From Sweltsa coloradensis (taxonomy: Eukaryota; Arthropoda; Insecta; Plecoptera; Chloroperlidae), in assembly GCA_024449915.1 (NCBI GenBank), contig JAMZAV010001468.1:1-64000 (forward strand): a stretch of DNA of 64,000 nucleotides, read 5' to 3'. Numbering within the stretch: position 1 is the stretch's first letter; the number at the start of each line of letters is the position of its first letter. Under the pieces are notes generated by a model. The model was not told where the DNA came from, did not search any database, and saw nothing but the letters and a program-made list of their open reading frames with translations. Of the stretch, positions 1 to 10,879 are shown piece by piece. The position numbers and the translations under genes are program-made.

Positions 1-19
1 AAGCCTTCCCTTAATGTCA

Positions 20-430
20 ACTAATATGTTCTGGAGATGGATATACTACTGTCAAACTACCTTTTGATGATGTTTTTACTACTTGGTTATATGACTATGT
101 TTCCACGATGTTTCCACGGTGTTTCAATGATGGATATTTTCAACTATTATTTCACTAAGTTTTTGCAATGTGCGAGACGATGAATATGCAATGTTTTAGC
201 GTGGTTTTAGCGATGATTTGGCAATGTTTTGGGGGTAGATTCTTTCAACTATCATTTGACTATGTTTTAGCGAATTGTGTGACTATGTTTACACCATGTT
301 TTAGCGATGTTTTGGTAATGTTTAGGGGTAGATTCTTAAGACTACTATTTGGGAATGTTTTTAATACCATCCAAAACTTAGTCTTCTCATCTTAGACTAT
401 GTTTCAGCGTTGTAACAACCTTTTGACAAC
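20..430. repeat. Degenerate tandem repeat
   Basis: Short motifs such as GACTATGTTT, TTTTAGCGATG and GGGGTAGATTCTT recur at roughly 95-110 base spacing (for example GGGGTAGATTCTT near 231 and 326). The reading frames here are by-products of the repeat. No gene is seen between this block and 647. Confidence 0.55.
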
Positions 431-646
431 GTTATGGCACATCTTTGACTGCTTATAATTTTGGTAAGGGTAATAAACCACTGCAACTAAACAGCTCGAT
501 AATTGATTAACATGTTATAGATAGGCATAAGAGTTCCACTGTACTAGTAAATATACCAAATGTCAACAATTCATAACGAGTTTAAGGTTGTTTATTTTAA
601 AAGCACGAGCAGTAGGCCTATAAAGATGAAGAAGAATATCAGGCTT

Positions 647-1782
647 TTAGTTTTTGTTTTCAATGTCATCCGACTCTTCGATAGGCGTATCGACTACCAC
701 GGTCGACAATTTGAGGGCGTTTCTAATCTCGTTCAGCCGTTTGCCCATGGCGGTGACGCAGTTGGATGGATCCTGGAGTTTCCAGTGCCTGGCTTTCCCC
801 TGAGAGATGGTAAAATCTGTAACATACATGATTTGACTTATGACTCGTGTTGTAATTACATTGTTGAAGAAATTGTCATGATAACAAAACATGATTTGTT
901 ATAAAAATTGCCAGAACATGTCCTAAAAAGAGAAGGAAATGTAAAAATAAAAAAACTGTTTGGTTCAGGACTGACACATATAACCGTTAAAACATTGTTA
1001 CTAAAATTAAAATACCGCTTTTCCAAGACACTCATGCATTTATCTGTAATTTCCCCTTCCACCTACGAGATCAAAACCAAGTGCAACTGCTGGATCCTGG
1101 TGATATTTGACTTACCTATTCAATGTGAGTGGATTTAATCTCAAGGCCATCTACTAAAGGGGGAAAATTTACGAAAGATTTGCAATAGTTTGGTATTTGG
1201 AGAAATGTACACATTTAAACGTGATTGGTAAACAGGCATAGGCATATAACCACCGTTGTCTGAAATTACTATTTAAAACAGAGAGGCCTATTACACGCAA
1301 GTAGCCTAGGTAATAGGGAGAGGCCTATTTTGTCTTTAAGCAAATAATTTTGCAGAAAAAATTCACAACACACAAGGAAACTTGTGGATCCATAGGCACT
1401 TTTAGGAATATGTAAAATGTATTTAAACAACAATATTCCCAATATATTTGCTTGCCAGACAGCCCAGGCTAGACCTAGGTAGCTCAATGGAAGAAAGCCA
1501 AGCTTAAAATGTCATGTTGACCAATATTATGAGGCTATACATACCAATTATAGCATTGACCCCAATTTGGTACAGAGGTTCCCTTGCAGTTGCAGTCGCA
1601 TCCGTCCCCTTTCCCAAGCCGTTGCATTTGCGGCCACGAACCGAACAAGTTGACAATGCGTCGGTAGTGTAGACGAGCTCCAGCAGATTTCGGGCAAGCA
1701 TAGTGCAGGACGATGACCCATTAACAGTTGAATTCAAGTTGTTGGAGTTTACGAACACAGTTGATTTACCCAGCTGCACAAC
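647..1782 (-). CDS. BEN-domain gene, last two exons
   Basis: Two minus-strand exons, 1545-1782 and 647-792, together encode a BEN-like domain. The first starts after acceptor TTGTGTTTAG and reads V-V-Q-L-G-K-S, then the core pattern LARNLLELVYTTDALSTCSV, and ends at donor G|GTATGT. The second, taken after AG|CCAGGC, continues in phase with ARHWKLQDPSN and MGKRLNEIRNAL and stops at 647. BEN domains bind DNA or proteins in chromatin regulators and are also found in animal transposons. Upstream exons are not visible; a hAT MITE begins 120 bases beyond the acceptor. The joint phase match and BEN pattern are what I rely on. A TE origin is as likely as a host gene. Confidence 0.55.
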
Positions 1783-1903
1783 CTAAACACACATTGTAAT
1801 AGATTAAGTACTAGCATCATCTTTGTTTATAGGCCCTAGGGCCAATAGGCCTATAGGGATGCTATTCAAAGGTAAATGGTGTTTACATCTAGGGCATATA
1901 AAA

Positions 1904-2775
1904 TAGGGATGTCAAACGATATGAAAATTCATATCGATAATCGCGCCGAAATGGGAATATTGCGATATCGTGCCCAAAAAATATCGCTCCAATATGGTCA
2001 TTTGTAATCATATTACGATATATCGGCATAAAACTCGCTTTTCTAGAATTTGCGTCAATTTGAAGTGCGCGCCATCTCAACGCTGATCGGCAGATTGGTC
2101 GCAACCTACGACCACATGATTAATCTTTGCTACGACGGGCGAGTGTGTGAGAGAGAGCGCAAGCGGTGATGGTGTTCCTGCAGACATGCAAATACATCCA
2201 TCAAGTGTAATATTAAAATTACCCGCGCAAAACGTTCCCGTATGTCACGGTTTCCCGCCTAATACGCGATAATAGCATCCAATTTAATGTCTTGCTCGCC
2301 CGTGATATACGTTTCCATCAATTTCTAGCACATAAGATTGTTCCTGATCCACATATGAAGCGACGCCGCAAAATACTACGTCCGTACCAGCCTTGCCTCG
2401 TCATCATGTGCGCATGCGCTGTCCGTGCAAGGTCGGAAGGAGTGGGCGGAGTTAAAGCTGCATTACTGTTCCGAGCGTTTCATGCGGCGCAGTTGGGGCG
2501 GCAGCCAATAAACACAGTTAACACATTGACGCACTCAACGCGCCTTCTCGCATGAAACGCCGAGCAGTTAATGCACCTTTACGTAACGTGGAGTCTTGAG
2601 TTTCGTCCTAGACCAAGTGTTTTACGCGGATATGCTACTGAATTAATAATTATCGCGATATCGCCAGCAATATTGATATTGTACGATTATCGCGATACAG
2701 CCAACTATATCGCGATAATATTGATAATTGATATTATCAATAATTAGCGATATACGATTATCGTTGACATCCCTT
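1904..2775. mobile_element. hAT-type MITE with 8-bp target duplication
   Basis: The ends are inverted repeats: TAGGGATGTCAAACGATA on the left and the reverse complement of AAGGGATGTCAACGATAAT on the right. They are flanked by identical 8-base copies of ATATAAAA at 1896-1903 and 2776-2783. The 8-bp duplication and GGGATG ends are typical of hAT elements. The subterminal regions are rich in ATCGCGATA-like words. There is no transposase frame, so it is non-autonomous. Confidence 0.85.
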
Positions 2776-2879
2776 ATATAAAAGGTGTTTTTGGCATTGA
2801 ATAAATATTAAATGGGGACACCACAATTATCCCTGATGGTATTTTCCGGTCCATCAAATTCAAACAAGAATACGTATTA

Positions 2880-3460
2880 GGTACTTTATTACATTAGATT
2901 GTGATATCTACAGGGAACCGGCCGGCTGGGGGTTAACCCTCGTAACACTTAAAATGGGGGAAGTGTCCAGGTTCCTTCCATTGTGTTACTGGGGGAGAAC
3001 CGGGTAAAAGCTAAACGAGAGAAAGTGAAGAGGGGGGAGGGGCATGCACTCCCCGGTGAGAAGTTTATAGGGGACTACTGAGCTACCAGTACTACTGTCG
3101 ACTTGATACCTGGTTTTGCTCAATAGCTGTGGGGAGCCAAGGCCCTGAGGGGGCTTTGCGGAGCTAATGACCTGGTGACCCAATAGTGTTAACCTACGCA
3201 TGTGCAGTTCGGGTACTACTGGTGACTCGGCACCCCGTTCTGCACAGAGGCTAACTACTGGGACAGGACTGAGTTAGCTCCCCAGAGTCTAGTAGAGCTG
3301 TGATACCAAGGGGCCCAGCTTCTCGAGGTCTCGGGGGCTTGGCGGTCAGGGGTGGCGTAATAAACCAAACTCCCCTGACCAGAAGTTCGAAACTCTCCAG
3401 CACAGTTCGGCAATTCGGAGCGCAGGCTGAGACAGTGTGGCAGGGCATTTTTTTTGTGTA
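2880..3460. other. GC-rich stretch, nothing recognised
   Basis: About 580 bases, clearly richer in G and C than the surroundings, with runs such as GGGGGGAGGGG. Only short unsupported frames occur. It lies just 3' of the minus-strand exon ending at 3461 and could be its 3' untranslated region. Confidence 0.3.
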
Positions 3461-3600
3461 CTAGTCGTCTTCCTCGAACTCAAACTCGATGTTTCCATTA
3501 AATCCTTCAATGTCGTCAACGACTTCTTCATCGGACCACAATGAGCGGTAAAATTCTTTTGCATCCTCAGGGATAAGATGCATCATAGATGTGATGTCAT
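3461..3600 (-). CDS. Acidic C-terminal exon, family not recognised
   Basis: A minus-strand frame ending at 3461 contains MMHLIPEDAKEFYRSLW followed by an acidic tail (DDIEGFNG..EFEFEEDD). The composition looks like the C-terminus of a transposon protein, but I cannot name the family. Upstream, from about 3600, the frame runs into repeat-like DNA (GGGGCGGCTCGTGAG, then a segment rich in GGGGCGCAGCCCC), so only this last portion is credible. Confidence 0.3.
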
Positions 3601-3740
3601 CAGGGGCGGCTCGTGAGTTATTATTGTGGGGGTGCACATAATTTCGAAGTCTTATCCTGCGGGAAACAAAGGGGTCTGGGGCGCAGCCCCAGCCGCCAGA
3701 GGCGAAATTTTTTTCAAACACTAGTGGTCTGAAGTACCCG
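3600..3740. repeat. GC-rich transposon-end-like segment
   Basis: Begins CAGGGGCGGCTCGTGAG and contains the small palindrome GGGGCGCAGCCCC. It resembles the terminal part of a DNA transposon or SINE. No partner end was found nearby, so the assignment is tentative. Confidence 0.3.
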
Positions 3741-4499
3741 GAAAACGACTTAAGAGTATATTTTTCGACTTTATTGGTCGGGAAAAACTCCCCTATGTGT
3801 AGTTGTTGATTGTGGAAAACCCTCCAAAATATTAATTATTATATGCTTGATTAAAATTTTACATACCCGAATAATGTCCCTTCATCTCCTCCGACACGCG
3901 CCTCAAACATTTCTAATTGTTCGTCCAATGGTCTTTTTGAAAAAACTGTTTATTTTAAGATCATTTATTACCGAAGTCTTATTATAATTTCACTTTACGG
4001 CACGATAACAATTTTGACACTGTTTGCTCACTTGAAAACTGCAGTTAATCTCACTTCACAAACCCTGTCGCCAACAACCTTCTCTGGCTACTGGCCGGAG
4101 TGTGGGATTGAATGAATGGTGCGAGCACAATACCAAGGCGCTTGAATGGAAGTAACGGTTTTGACCCTTGTGCACGTGCACCAAACCCAGCTATACCAGA
4201 CGTTCTAATAACAAAAGATCACCTGAGGCGGGTCCTGCCGGCCGATGCGTAGAAAACCATGTAAAAATGTGCGCACATTCAGAGTGTCATCCCACAGCGG
4301 CAGCACTTACTGCAGAATGACTCCTGCCGAATATGCCTTGCTCTGGGCCGGCTCAAATATCCATACAAACAATCTAACGATTTTTTAATTTATCACTGTA
4401 TTATTTATAAGTATTGATTTTGAAGTGAAGTGCACTAACATAGTCTATGTTACAGTTGTGCACCAGCCCTACCGCAAGCTTCGCCACTAGTACAGCCGG

Positions 4500-5038
4500 A
4501 ACGTGTTTTCTCGTGCTTTTTTGCCATACGTGGAGAATACAACCGACCGTATTGGTAAGCTGTTACGAAAACACGACATTCACACTGTTTACAACACGGA
4601 TAGAAAACTTTCTACGATGTTTAATTCGGCTAAGGATGAGCTCCCACGCTTAGACGTACCAGGAGTCTATGAGATACCGTGTGGAGCTTGCGACGAAGTC
4701 TACGTGGGCCAAACTGGTAGAAAAATCTCAACGCGCCTCAAAGAACATCAAAGCCATACAAGACTAGGGCATACGGACAAGTCGGCGTTGGCAGAACACA
4801 GTATGAGTAAGTGCCATCGTATTACTTTGAAGACACTCGTGTTCTGCCAGTCGTCGATAATTACAGGCCCCGCCTGGTCCGCGAGGCGATTGAGATAGAA
4901 AAACACCCAAGAATTTCAACCGGGAAGATGGGTATAGGCTCAGTAAAACGTGGAAACCAACTATAGAGCGGCTAAAGCGAGAAGATAACAGCGTGACGTC
5001 AGTGGCTGGACGCGAAGCGAGTGCGCATGCGCGTTCAG
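4500..5038 (+). pseudogene. Penelope-like element, GIY-YIG endonuclease region (broken)
   Basis: The frame from about 4503 reads LPYVENTTDRIGKLLRKHDI, then GVYEIPCGACDEVYVGQTGR with the GIY-YIG motif in the form VYEI..VYVGQT, followed by RLKEH. This arrangement is characteristic of Penelope-like retroelements, whose reverse transcriptase (RT) is followed by a GIY-YIG nuclease that nicks the target. The frame shifts near 4855, where the continuation VVDNYRPRLVREAIEIEK lies in another frame. It shifts again near 4898 into DGYRLSKTWKPTIERLKRED, which ends at 5038. The RT part is absent, so the copy is 5'-truncated and dead. Confidence 0.8.
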
Positions 5039-5142
5039 ACTGACAAAACTGGTTTGCACAACTTGGTGGGGGTGACTTGCACAGACGAGCTGGACCGAGT
5101 AGGTTCGTTCTGTGTAAGTACCCTTCAAGTGTTTTTTAAACT

Positions 5143-5178
5143 CTGAAGATGGACCGTGTAACCGGTCCGAAACGTCAG
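5143..5178 (+). ncRNA. Hammerhead-ribozyme-like motif after the Penelope-like gene
   Basis: CTGAAGA at 5143-5149 fits the hammerhead core CUGANGA. After one unpaired T there is a perfect 6-bp stem, GGACCG (5151-5156) with CGGTCC (5163-5168), closed by the loop TGTAAC. The second core block GAAAC (5169-5173) and then GTCAG follow. Penelope-like elements are known to carry hammerhead motifs. The extra T between core and stem II and the lack of a clear stem III leave activity doubtful. Confidence 0.45.
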
Positions 5179-5189
5179 TTTTCATCTAT

Positions 5190-6190
5190 CATGGACGCGG
5201 CGACACCCGACAGCCAAGTGTTTTATATTGACTCCGGCCGCGAAAGCCTACGACAAGTTTTATGTTACAGTTGGTCCATAAAAAAAGTAAAATGCTTGAA
5301 AATGTGATATTTGCGACAATATAGTGTCGTCACGATGAGCCTCACTACATATCTTAATATATTACTTGAAACCAATAAATTACACACCTAAAGGCACATG
5401 CGCAAATGTCACAAACACGATTTGAAAAACGTTCATTCACTTGGCGTGCAGCTTCGATATGACCTCGCCGCCCCGCACCTTTTGACTACTACCTGCACGC
5501 ACACAGCAGAGAGCCTCGCCGCGCAGTCGGTCTGTTGTTCTTGTCCTAGGCGGACGTGTGTTGTCCGCGCTCTTCGCTCTGGTCTCATGGGCCTCCACAC
5601 TACAAGGAGTTAGCTTCTGTTGCTGCTGTTAGTGTTGTTTGTTCAAGTCTTTGCTGTGTCCTCGTTCTCATTCATCATTCTGTTTAATGATTGTTCACTT
5701 TAAGAGGTTGTCTGTTCTGTCCAGACTGGAAGGTTCTGTTCCCTCTTTATTCTGCCCTGCTTGTCAGAGAAGCGCTGCTCGGCATCTTAATGTTGTGCTT
5801 CGTCTGTTCCGTCCGTACAGCGTGAGGAGTTGATGTTTAGAAAGTGCCTAGAAATTAATACTTAAAATAGCTCGGCAGCTCGGCAAAGTAGGGTCTGACG
5901 TCTTGATTATTCCACTATTATAATATATTATTACTAGTAAACAGACGATGATCTACACTCCACTCTAGCTAGGCAGTGAATGGGACGCCTGCCTAGGGTG
6001 AATGATGCAAACTTGAACAATGTCACATGATTTATGAATGACGTAGTTGTAGGACTGGTTTGTACAGTTTATTTGCAGTGCGGCATACGGATAGGGAGGG
6101 AGGGAAAATAGATTCAAATTCTAATCCTAAACAAACGTCTTTCTACTGTAGTCGTCAATTAGAGTCATAAAGTACTTTCCAATATAGTAT
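5190..6190. other. No gene seen
   Basis: The first 50 bases still look like Penelope-type 3' sequence (ATGGACGCGGCGACACC). The rest has only short unsupported frames and no clear repeat. Confidence 0.4.
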
Positions 6191-6200
6191 GTTCAGAGGT

Positions 6201-6775
6201 CTACTCGCCATTTTGAGTAAACAGTTCCATTAGACCCTCTAGCAGGGCAGCTACTTTTGAGATACTATCGTTGGATTGTCTAATTTTGGTTAGTGTAGTT
6301 ACAATTACGGTTTTAACGTTCTGGAGATTTACGTTACTAATGAGGTTTTTTATTTCACTGACAATTGAAAATATATCACCTGTGATCGTTTGATTTTGTG
6401 CTGCGGTGGCTGCCGTAGTCACTGGAGTCGCCGAGGATGGTGTAGCTTGCTGTTGGGAAGTAGACTTCCTCGAAGGCGCTGGTAATGGGGGGTACTCTTG
6501 GGTGGTACGCTTTGGGGGCTCCTGGCCTTGGCGTCGGTGCTGGTGGTTATCTCGGTTTAGTTTAATGCTGAGTTGTTTAGCGTAGATTTCACACTGACGA
6601 TAATTGGCAGGATGTGGGCCTTTGCAATTAGTACATGTAGGGGTAGTATCTTGTGTTTTTTTGCAGTCTTTAGTTGAATGTGGTCCGGCGCATTTCACAC
6701 ACTTGGGTAGTTTGTTGCAATTTTTCGCAATATGGCCAAAAGATTGACATTTATAGCACTGGCTCTTCCTAGTTT
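6201..6775 (-). pseudogene. Non-LTR retrotransposon ORF1 (gag-like) fragment, Jockey type
   Basis: Reading the minus strand from about 6775 gives three consecutive zinc knuckles: CYKCQSFGHIAKNC, CVKCAGPHSTKDC and CTNCKGPHPANYRQC. A P/T/Q-rich linker follows, then a helical C-terminus ending ..LMELFTQNGE and a stop at 6201. Triple CCHC knuckles near the end of ORF1 are typical of Jockey-group LINEs; the protein coats the RNA. The N-terminal half is lost upstream of 6775 at a junction with AT-rich and microsatellite DNA. No ORF2 follows, so it is a fragment. Confidence 0.75.
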
Positions 6776-6930
6776 ATTTTATTCTTTTGTTTCTCATGTT
6801 TGTTTTTGTTCAAGTCATTTTGATGTTCCGTCACATTTATGTTCTTTTTGTTTCTCGTTTTTGAGAAAATATATCCTTTTGGAAGATGTTTTCTCTCCCC
6901 TATCGGTACAATTATAAATAAATAAATAAA

Positions 6931-6998
6931 CATACATACATACATACATACATACATACATACATACATACATACATACATACATACATACATACATA
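6931..6998. repeat. (CATA)n microsatellite
   Basis: About 17 uninterrupted tetranucleotide repeats of CATA, preceded by (AAAT)n. They create long false Tyr/Met/Cys/Val frames on the minus strand. Confidence 0.95.
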
Positions 6999-7024
6999 AC
7001 TACACATACACTTATAGGCCTATG

Positions 7025-8250
7025 CCTAATTCAAGTGAAACGATGTGAAGCAATTTGTATTTTTATGGTAACAGCGTCCGGCTTTGCACTTTGTACACTT
7101 AAGTCCAAGTGTTGCCAGAACAACCAGGCAACTTAAACCTCTGCCTCTTTTCTAGCCATGTTGGCCAATGTCCTTGCTGGTCTTGCCGCACGTCTTTCGG
7201 AGGTAAAGGAACAGCTGGCCCTTTCCTCTTCTTAGCTTGCAGCTCAACTTCGAGGTCATTGGTTGGCCGTCCTCTTCTAATCGGTGGAAGACCCATTTTA
7301 CATAAGGAAGTTGCCAATTCGATCCGGAAATCTCCCAAAGTCCTTGTTCGAATTGAAACCTCCTTGTCAGCTTCTGCTCTCCGGTACGACAACCAGGCAT
7401 TGACAATGGACAAATTTATGAGGTGGTAAAACAGTTGGTAATACGATTTTTTTAAACGAATTCCAATCTTATGCCTTCCCATAATGCTGTCAAGCAAGTC
7501 GACACCACCCATATGTTTGTTATACAATTTTATGACATTTTGGCAGTCGACATTGATTTTTGTTTTTAATTTTCTGTCGTAGCGCTTCACTTGAGTAACT
7601 GGAAGCTCTCCGGGCAATGTAGAAAGTAGTGTTACTGCTCTGTTATCTTTCCAAATTTTGTTTGACACAGCTACATCACTCACAAACTCCTTTAAATAAC
7701 ATCTAACTGACTTTTTTAGAACATCATCTTAGGGAGCATACAATCTAGGACTCCGTTCCGTCCAACAGTCCCTAGCAAATAGATGCCAATCCTTTTCAGG
7801 TACATAAGAAGAGGTACCAATGAAGTAAAGTTATTGTCAAAGTAAAGTTTATGGTTGATATATTTTGGTACATTCCTGCTGAGTCTTCCAACAACATTAG
7901 AACTTGCACCAAGATCTTCTTCCCCTGGCTGCCGATCGTCATTCTCCTGCCCGGAAAACATCTCAATCTCATATGCAAAGCCACTAACTCCGGATAAAAA
8001 CCCACAGCTTATAGCCCCACTTGTGTGGTTTGTTGGGGAAGTACTGTTTTAGAAAGTGGCGAGCTTTTGTGGAACAGATCTGTTCGTCCAATGAAAGACA
8101 TTCCTCCATTGGAACTCAATCAATGGAACTGATAGACACCTCTGTCTGATTCCTTCTATTACAGGCCTTATCTTATGAATACGATCATGGCCTTCATCAG
8201 CCCGCGGTACCATATTGTCATTATTATTAAAATGTAAGTTTTTCCTTATG
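7025..8250 (-). pseudogene. piggyBac-family transposase, 5'-truncated and frameshifted
   Basis: Minus-strand blocks in order: FNNNDNM with GHDRIHKIRPVIEGIRQRC (8245-8150), EECLSLDEQICSTKARHFL (the conserved D-E-Q segment holding the first catalytic Asp), PNKPHKWGYKLW, and FAYEIEMFSGQEND. After these come the long C-terminal frame with NKHMGGVDLLDS, and a C-terminal Cys/His-rich domain (CTKCKAGRCYHKNTNC). Breaks: a 14-base duplication-like insertion near 8125, frameshifts near 7995 and 7100, the last throwing the zinc domain out of frame. The N-terminus ends where the plus-strand LINE begins (about 8255). piggyBac enzymes cut at TTAA sites; this copy cannot be functional. Confidence 0.85.
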
Positions 8251-8263
8251 TTTTAGGTTTCAT

Positions 8264-10156
8264 ATGCATTTATTGACATTGTGTCTATTATACATTGATT
8301 ACCAATCACAGGGTGCCAATAATCCCAGCAACATTTTATCAGACCCATATGAACTGCAAACGGGAGTTCCTCAAGGATCTGTCCTTTCGGTTCCCCTGTT
8401 TGCAGTCGCAATTAACAGTGTCACCTCGTGCATACCTAAGTCCATCATGTCCTACTTATTCGTCGACGACTTGGGGATTTTCTATAGGTCGGTCAACATT
8501 TCCGTTGCCGAACGACATCTACAGATTGCATTGAACAACATCGGTGATTGGGCCCGAGCACGCGGCACAAAATTTTCTGCCGATAAAACACAATGCATTC
8601 ACTTTTGTCGCAGTCGGAATATGCACGTAGATCCACGTCTTACCCTAAACGGTGTGCAACTTGAATTTAAACCACACGTTCGCGTTCTTGGCTTGGAGTT
8701 TGATACTAAACTAAATTGGAGATACCACGTCACAGAATTGCGCAAACGATGTATGTTGAAATTAAACATCCTTAAAGTTCTTAGTAACACTTCATGGGGT
8801 GCGGACAGGACATGTCTTTTGCGAATATATGGTTCACTGGTTAGGTCCGTAATGGACTATGCCTGTTGGGTCTACTCGTCGGCCCCTGATTCCATCTTGA
8901 AACTTCTCGATACTGTCCATCACAGTGGTCTCCGGCTGGCGCTGGGTGCATTTCGGACGAGCCCCGTCCTCAGCCTGTATGCTGAGGCAGGAATGACCTC
9001 CCTCGCAGAAAGACGGAATTACTTGTTGGGCAGATATGTATTGAAGATCCGGGCAATGCGTAACCACCCATCTCATGACGCTCTATTTGATGAGAGATTT
9101 GTCCATCACTTCGATACCAAACCTTTGGCGACCCTTCCAGTCGGATTACGTTGCAGACATCTTTTTAGAATTTTAAATTTTGATGTACCCAATCTATTGA
9201 GTTTCGTTTTGAGCCAAAACCCTCCATGGCTACTTCCGGAACCTGAAATTCGTTTCGACCTTTGCCGATATAATAAGTCCACAACATCAGATGTAATTTT
9301 CCAACGTAGTTTTCAAGCTATTTGTCACGAATACCGTACCTTTAAATTCATTTTCACTGATGGATCTAAAACAGGCTCGAAGGTTGGTTGCGCTTACTAT
9401 TGTGGCGGCAGTGGTGTTGGTTTCAGACTTCATGACATGTGTTCTGTTTTTACTGCTGAAATGTATGCCATACGAGAAGCTTTGAAATATATTATGAAAC
9501 AAAGATGTGGAAGCTTCATGGTATGTTCAGATAGTTTAAGTGCACTTCAGGCACTCCACGTCATGTTCTCTACTCACCATTTAGTAATTGACATTCAGTT
9601 CTTCATGGAGAAACTTCATGCGAGAGGCTACAAAATCATGTTCTGCTGGGTCCCTGGTCATGTAGGTATCTCTGGCAACGAGGAGGCTGACTTGGCAGCC
9701 AAAGCTGCAACGCAAAACGCTTCTACTGATTTTGACCTCGTACCTGTTCCTGATGTCCACAGTGGGTTCAAGAACCATATGTTGAAATTAGGTCAGGATT
9801 GTTTGAATGCTTTGCAGAATAATAAGCTGCGTCGTGTGATGCCCTGTCTTTCACTGAAGGTGCGACCCCCTTCTTCCATACTTTCTCGTCGTGAAGAGGT
9901 TGTATTGGCGCGAGTACGTATAGGGCACACACACCTCACCCATGCCTATCTTTTTACCAGAGATAAGATTGCTCCGATTTGCAACAGGTGTAATGTGTTG
10001 CTATCCGTTCATCATTTGTTGACTGACTGCTCTAAGTATGATGGTTTGAGACTCCAATTGAATTTAAATCTATCATATGAAGAACTTTTGTCTTATGAAA
10101 ACAGTGAAAAACTTATCACATTTCTTAACCTAAGCAATCCGATCGACAAACAATAA
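8264..10156 (+). CDS. LINE ORF2 C-terminal part: RT (motifs B-C onward), RNase H, zinc knuckle
   Basis: One open frame of about 630 residues. It opens inside the RT with [15 protein letters not shown] (motif B) and the catalytic YLFVDDL (a V variant of YADD), then the thumb. An RNase H domain follows with all acidic residues in place: FTDGSKTG, TAEMYAIREAL, CSDSLSALQAL, and GNEEADLAAKA after CWVPGHVGI. The C-terminus has the CCHC-like CNRCNVLLSVHHLLTDC. RT plus RNase H with a terminal knuckle fits I-clade LINEs (I/Nimb-like). The copy is 5'-truncated but has no stop or frameshift, so it is fairly young. The element's 3' end lies near 10505. Confidence 0.85.
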   Translation: MHLLTLCLLYIDYQSQGANNPSNILSDPYELQTGVPQGSVLSVPLFAVAINSVTSCIPKSIMSYLFVDDLGIFYRSVNISVAERHLQIALNNIGDWARARGTKFSADKTQCIHFCRSRNMHVDPRLTLNGVQLEFKPHVRVLGLEFDTKLNWRYHVTELRKRCMLKLNILKVLSNTSWGADRTCLLRIYGSLVRSVMDYACWVYSSAPDSILKLLDTVHHSGLRLALGAFRTSPVLSLYAEAGMTSLAERRNYLLGRYVLKIRAMRNHPSHDALFDERFVHHFDTKPLATLPVGLRCRHLFRILNFDVPNLLSFVLSQNPPWLLPEPEIRFDLCRYNKSTTSDVIFQRSFQAICHEYRTFKFIFTDGSKTGSKVGCAYYCGGSGVGFRLHDMCSVFTAEMYAIREALKYIMKQRCGSFMVCSDSLSALQALHVMFSTHHLVIDIQFFMEKLHARGYKIMFCWVPGHVGISGNEEADLAAKAATQNASTDFDLVPVPDVHSGFKNHMLKLGQDCLNALQNNKLRRVMPCLSLKVRPPSSILSRREEVVLARVRIGHTHLTHAYLFTRDKIAPICNRCNVLLSVHHLLTDCSKYDGLRLQLNLNLSYEELLSYENSEKLITFLNLSNPIDKQ

Positions 10157-10444
10157 CAGATCATAAATATAAAATGAATAATAAAATAAAAAAATCCATG
10201 AAGTATGTTGACTTGCTATTCATTATGACGACGTTGGCAACGTTTTTCTGATTATGATTATGATTATGATTTGGTAATTTGGCATTTTCTACATATGACA
10301 ACTTTAGCATGTATACCTTTTCCCGATCTGACTCTCTACAAATATATCGACCTTTGCAATTCTTTTCATGACAACGATTTGAAAACACATTTAACCTTAT
10401 TAACCGTATTTTACATTCATACATAGTTAACGAATTATCTTGGA

Positions 10445-10505
10445 GGCGCGAATAATCTTTGCCGTTGAAGCGCCCTAAAACTACTAATACTAATACTAAT
10501 ACTAA
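10445..10505 (+). other. LINE 3' hairpin and (TAATAC)n tail
   Basis: GGCGC (10445-10449) pairs with GCGCC (10470-10474) around a 20-base loop. It is followed by about four TAATAC-like repeats instead of poly(A). A comparable hairpin (GGGCAC..GTGCCC) and repeat tail end the related copy at 18.2 kb. Such structures are usually recognised by the element's own RT. Confidence 0.6.
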
Positions 10506-10513
10506 GGAATTAC

Positions 10514-10866
10514 TTGATGCTTAATTATGTGGCTTCGTTAAAAGGTAACCCCAAAAATCCATCCTACAATGCAGTTTTAGATCCCCCTTTTAAAAATCGT
10601 TATTTCTTACGTCCGAAAGCAATAAGACCAGTAGGCATTCGTTCGCTTGAGCTGTTGGAGAAATTGCACATAACATTACCTTTAGCCATCATAACGTCAT
10701 ACGGTTCAATTCCACCATGGACGTTCTGCAAACCGACTTGCATCACCAGACTGTCTCGATACAAAAAGGGTCTTACATCCAATACTCAATTCCAAGCATT
10801 ATTTCAAGAAATACGTTCTCATTTTCATGGCTATAGCTGCATCTTTACAGATGGCTCTAGAATGGA
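10514..10866 (+). pseudogene. LINE fragment, pre-RNase H region
   Basis: The frame reads YVASLKGNPKNPSYNAVLDP, then IPPWTFCKPTC and the start of an RNase H domain (CIFTDGSRMD) before a stop. It corresponds to the middle of the LINE at 8.3-10.2 kb and is closer to the LINE copies at 17.6 and 32 kb. It is cut off just where the CACTA-like pseudogene sequence begins. Both ends are missing. Confidence 0.7.
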
Positions 10867-10879
10867 TTAAGAAATTCCC

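Noticed and set aside
168..395. 75-codon frame at the window start
   Set aside because: It is a by-product of the degenerate tandem repeat.
6769..6997. Long Met-Tyr-Val-Cys repeat reading frames
   Set aside because: They are produced by the (CATA)n microsatellite and have no coding support.
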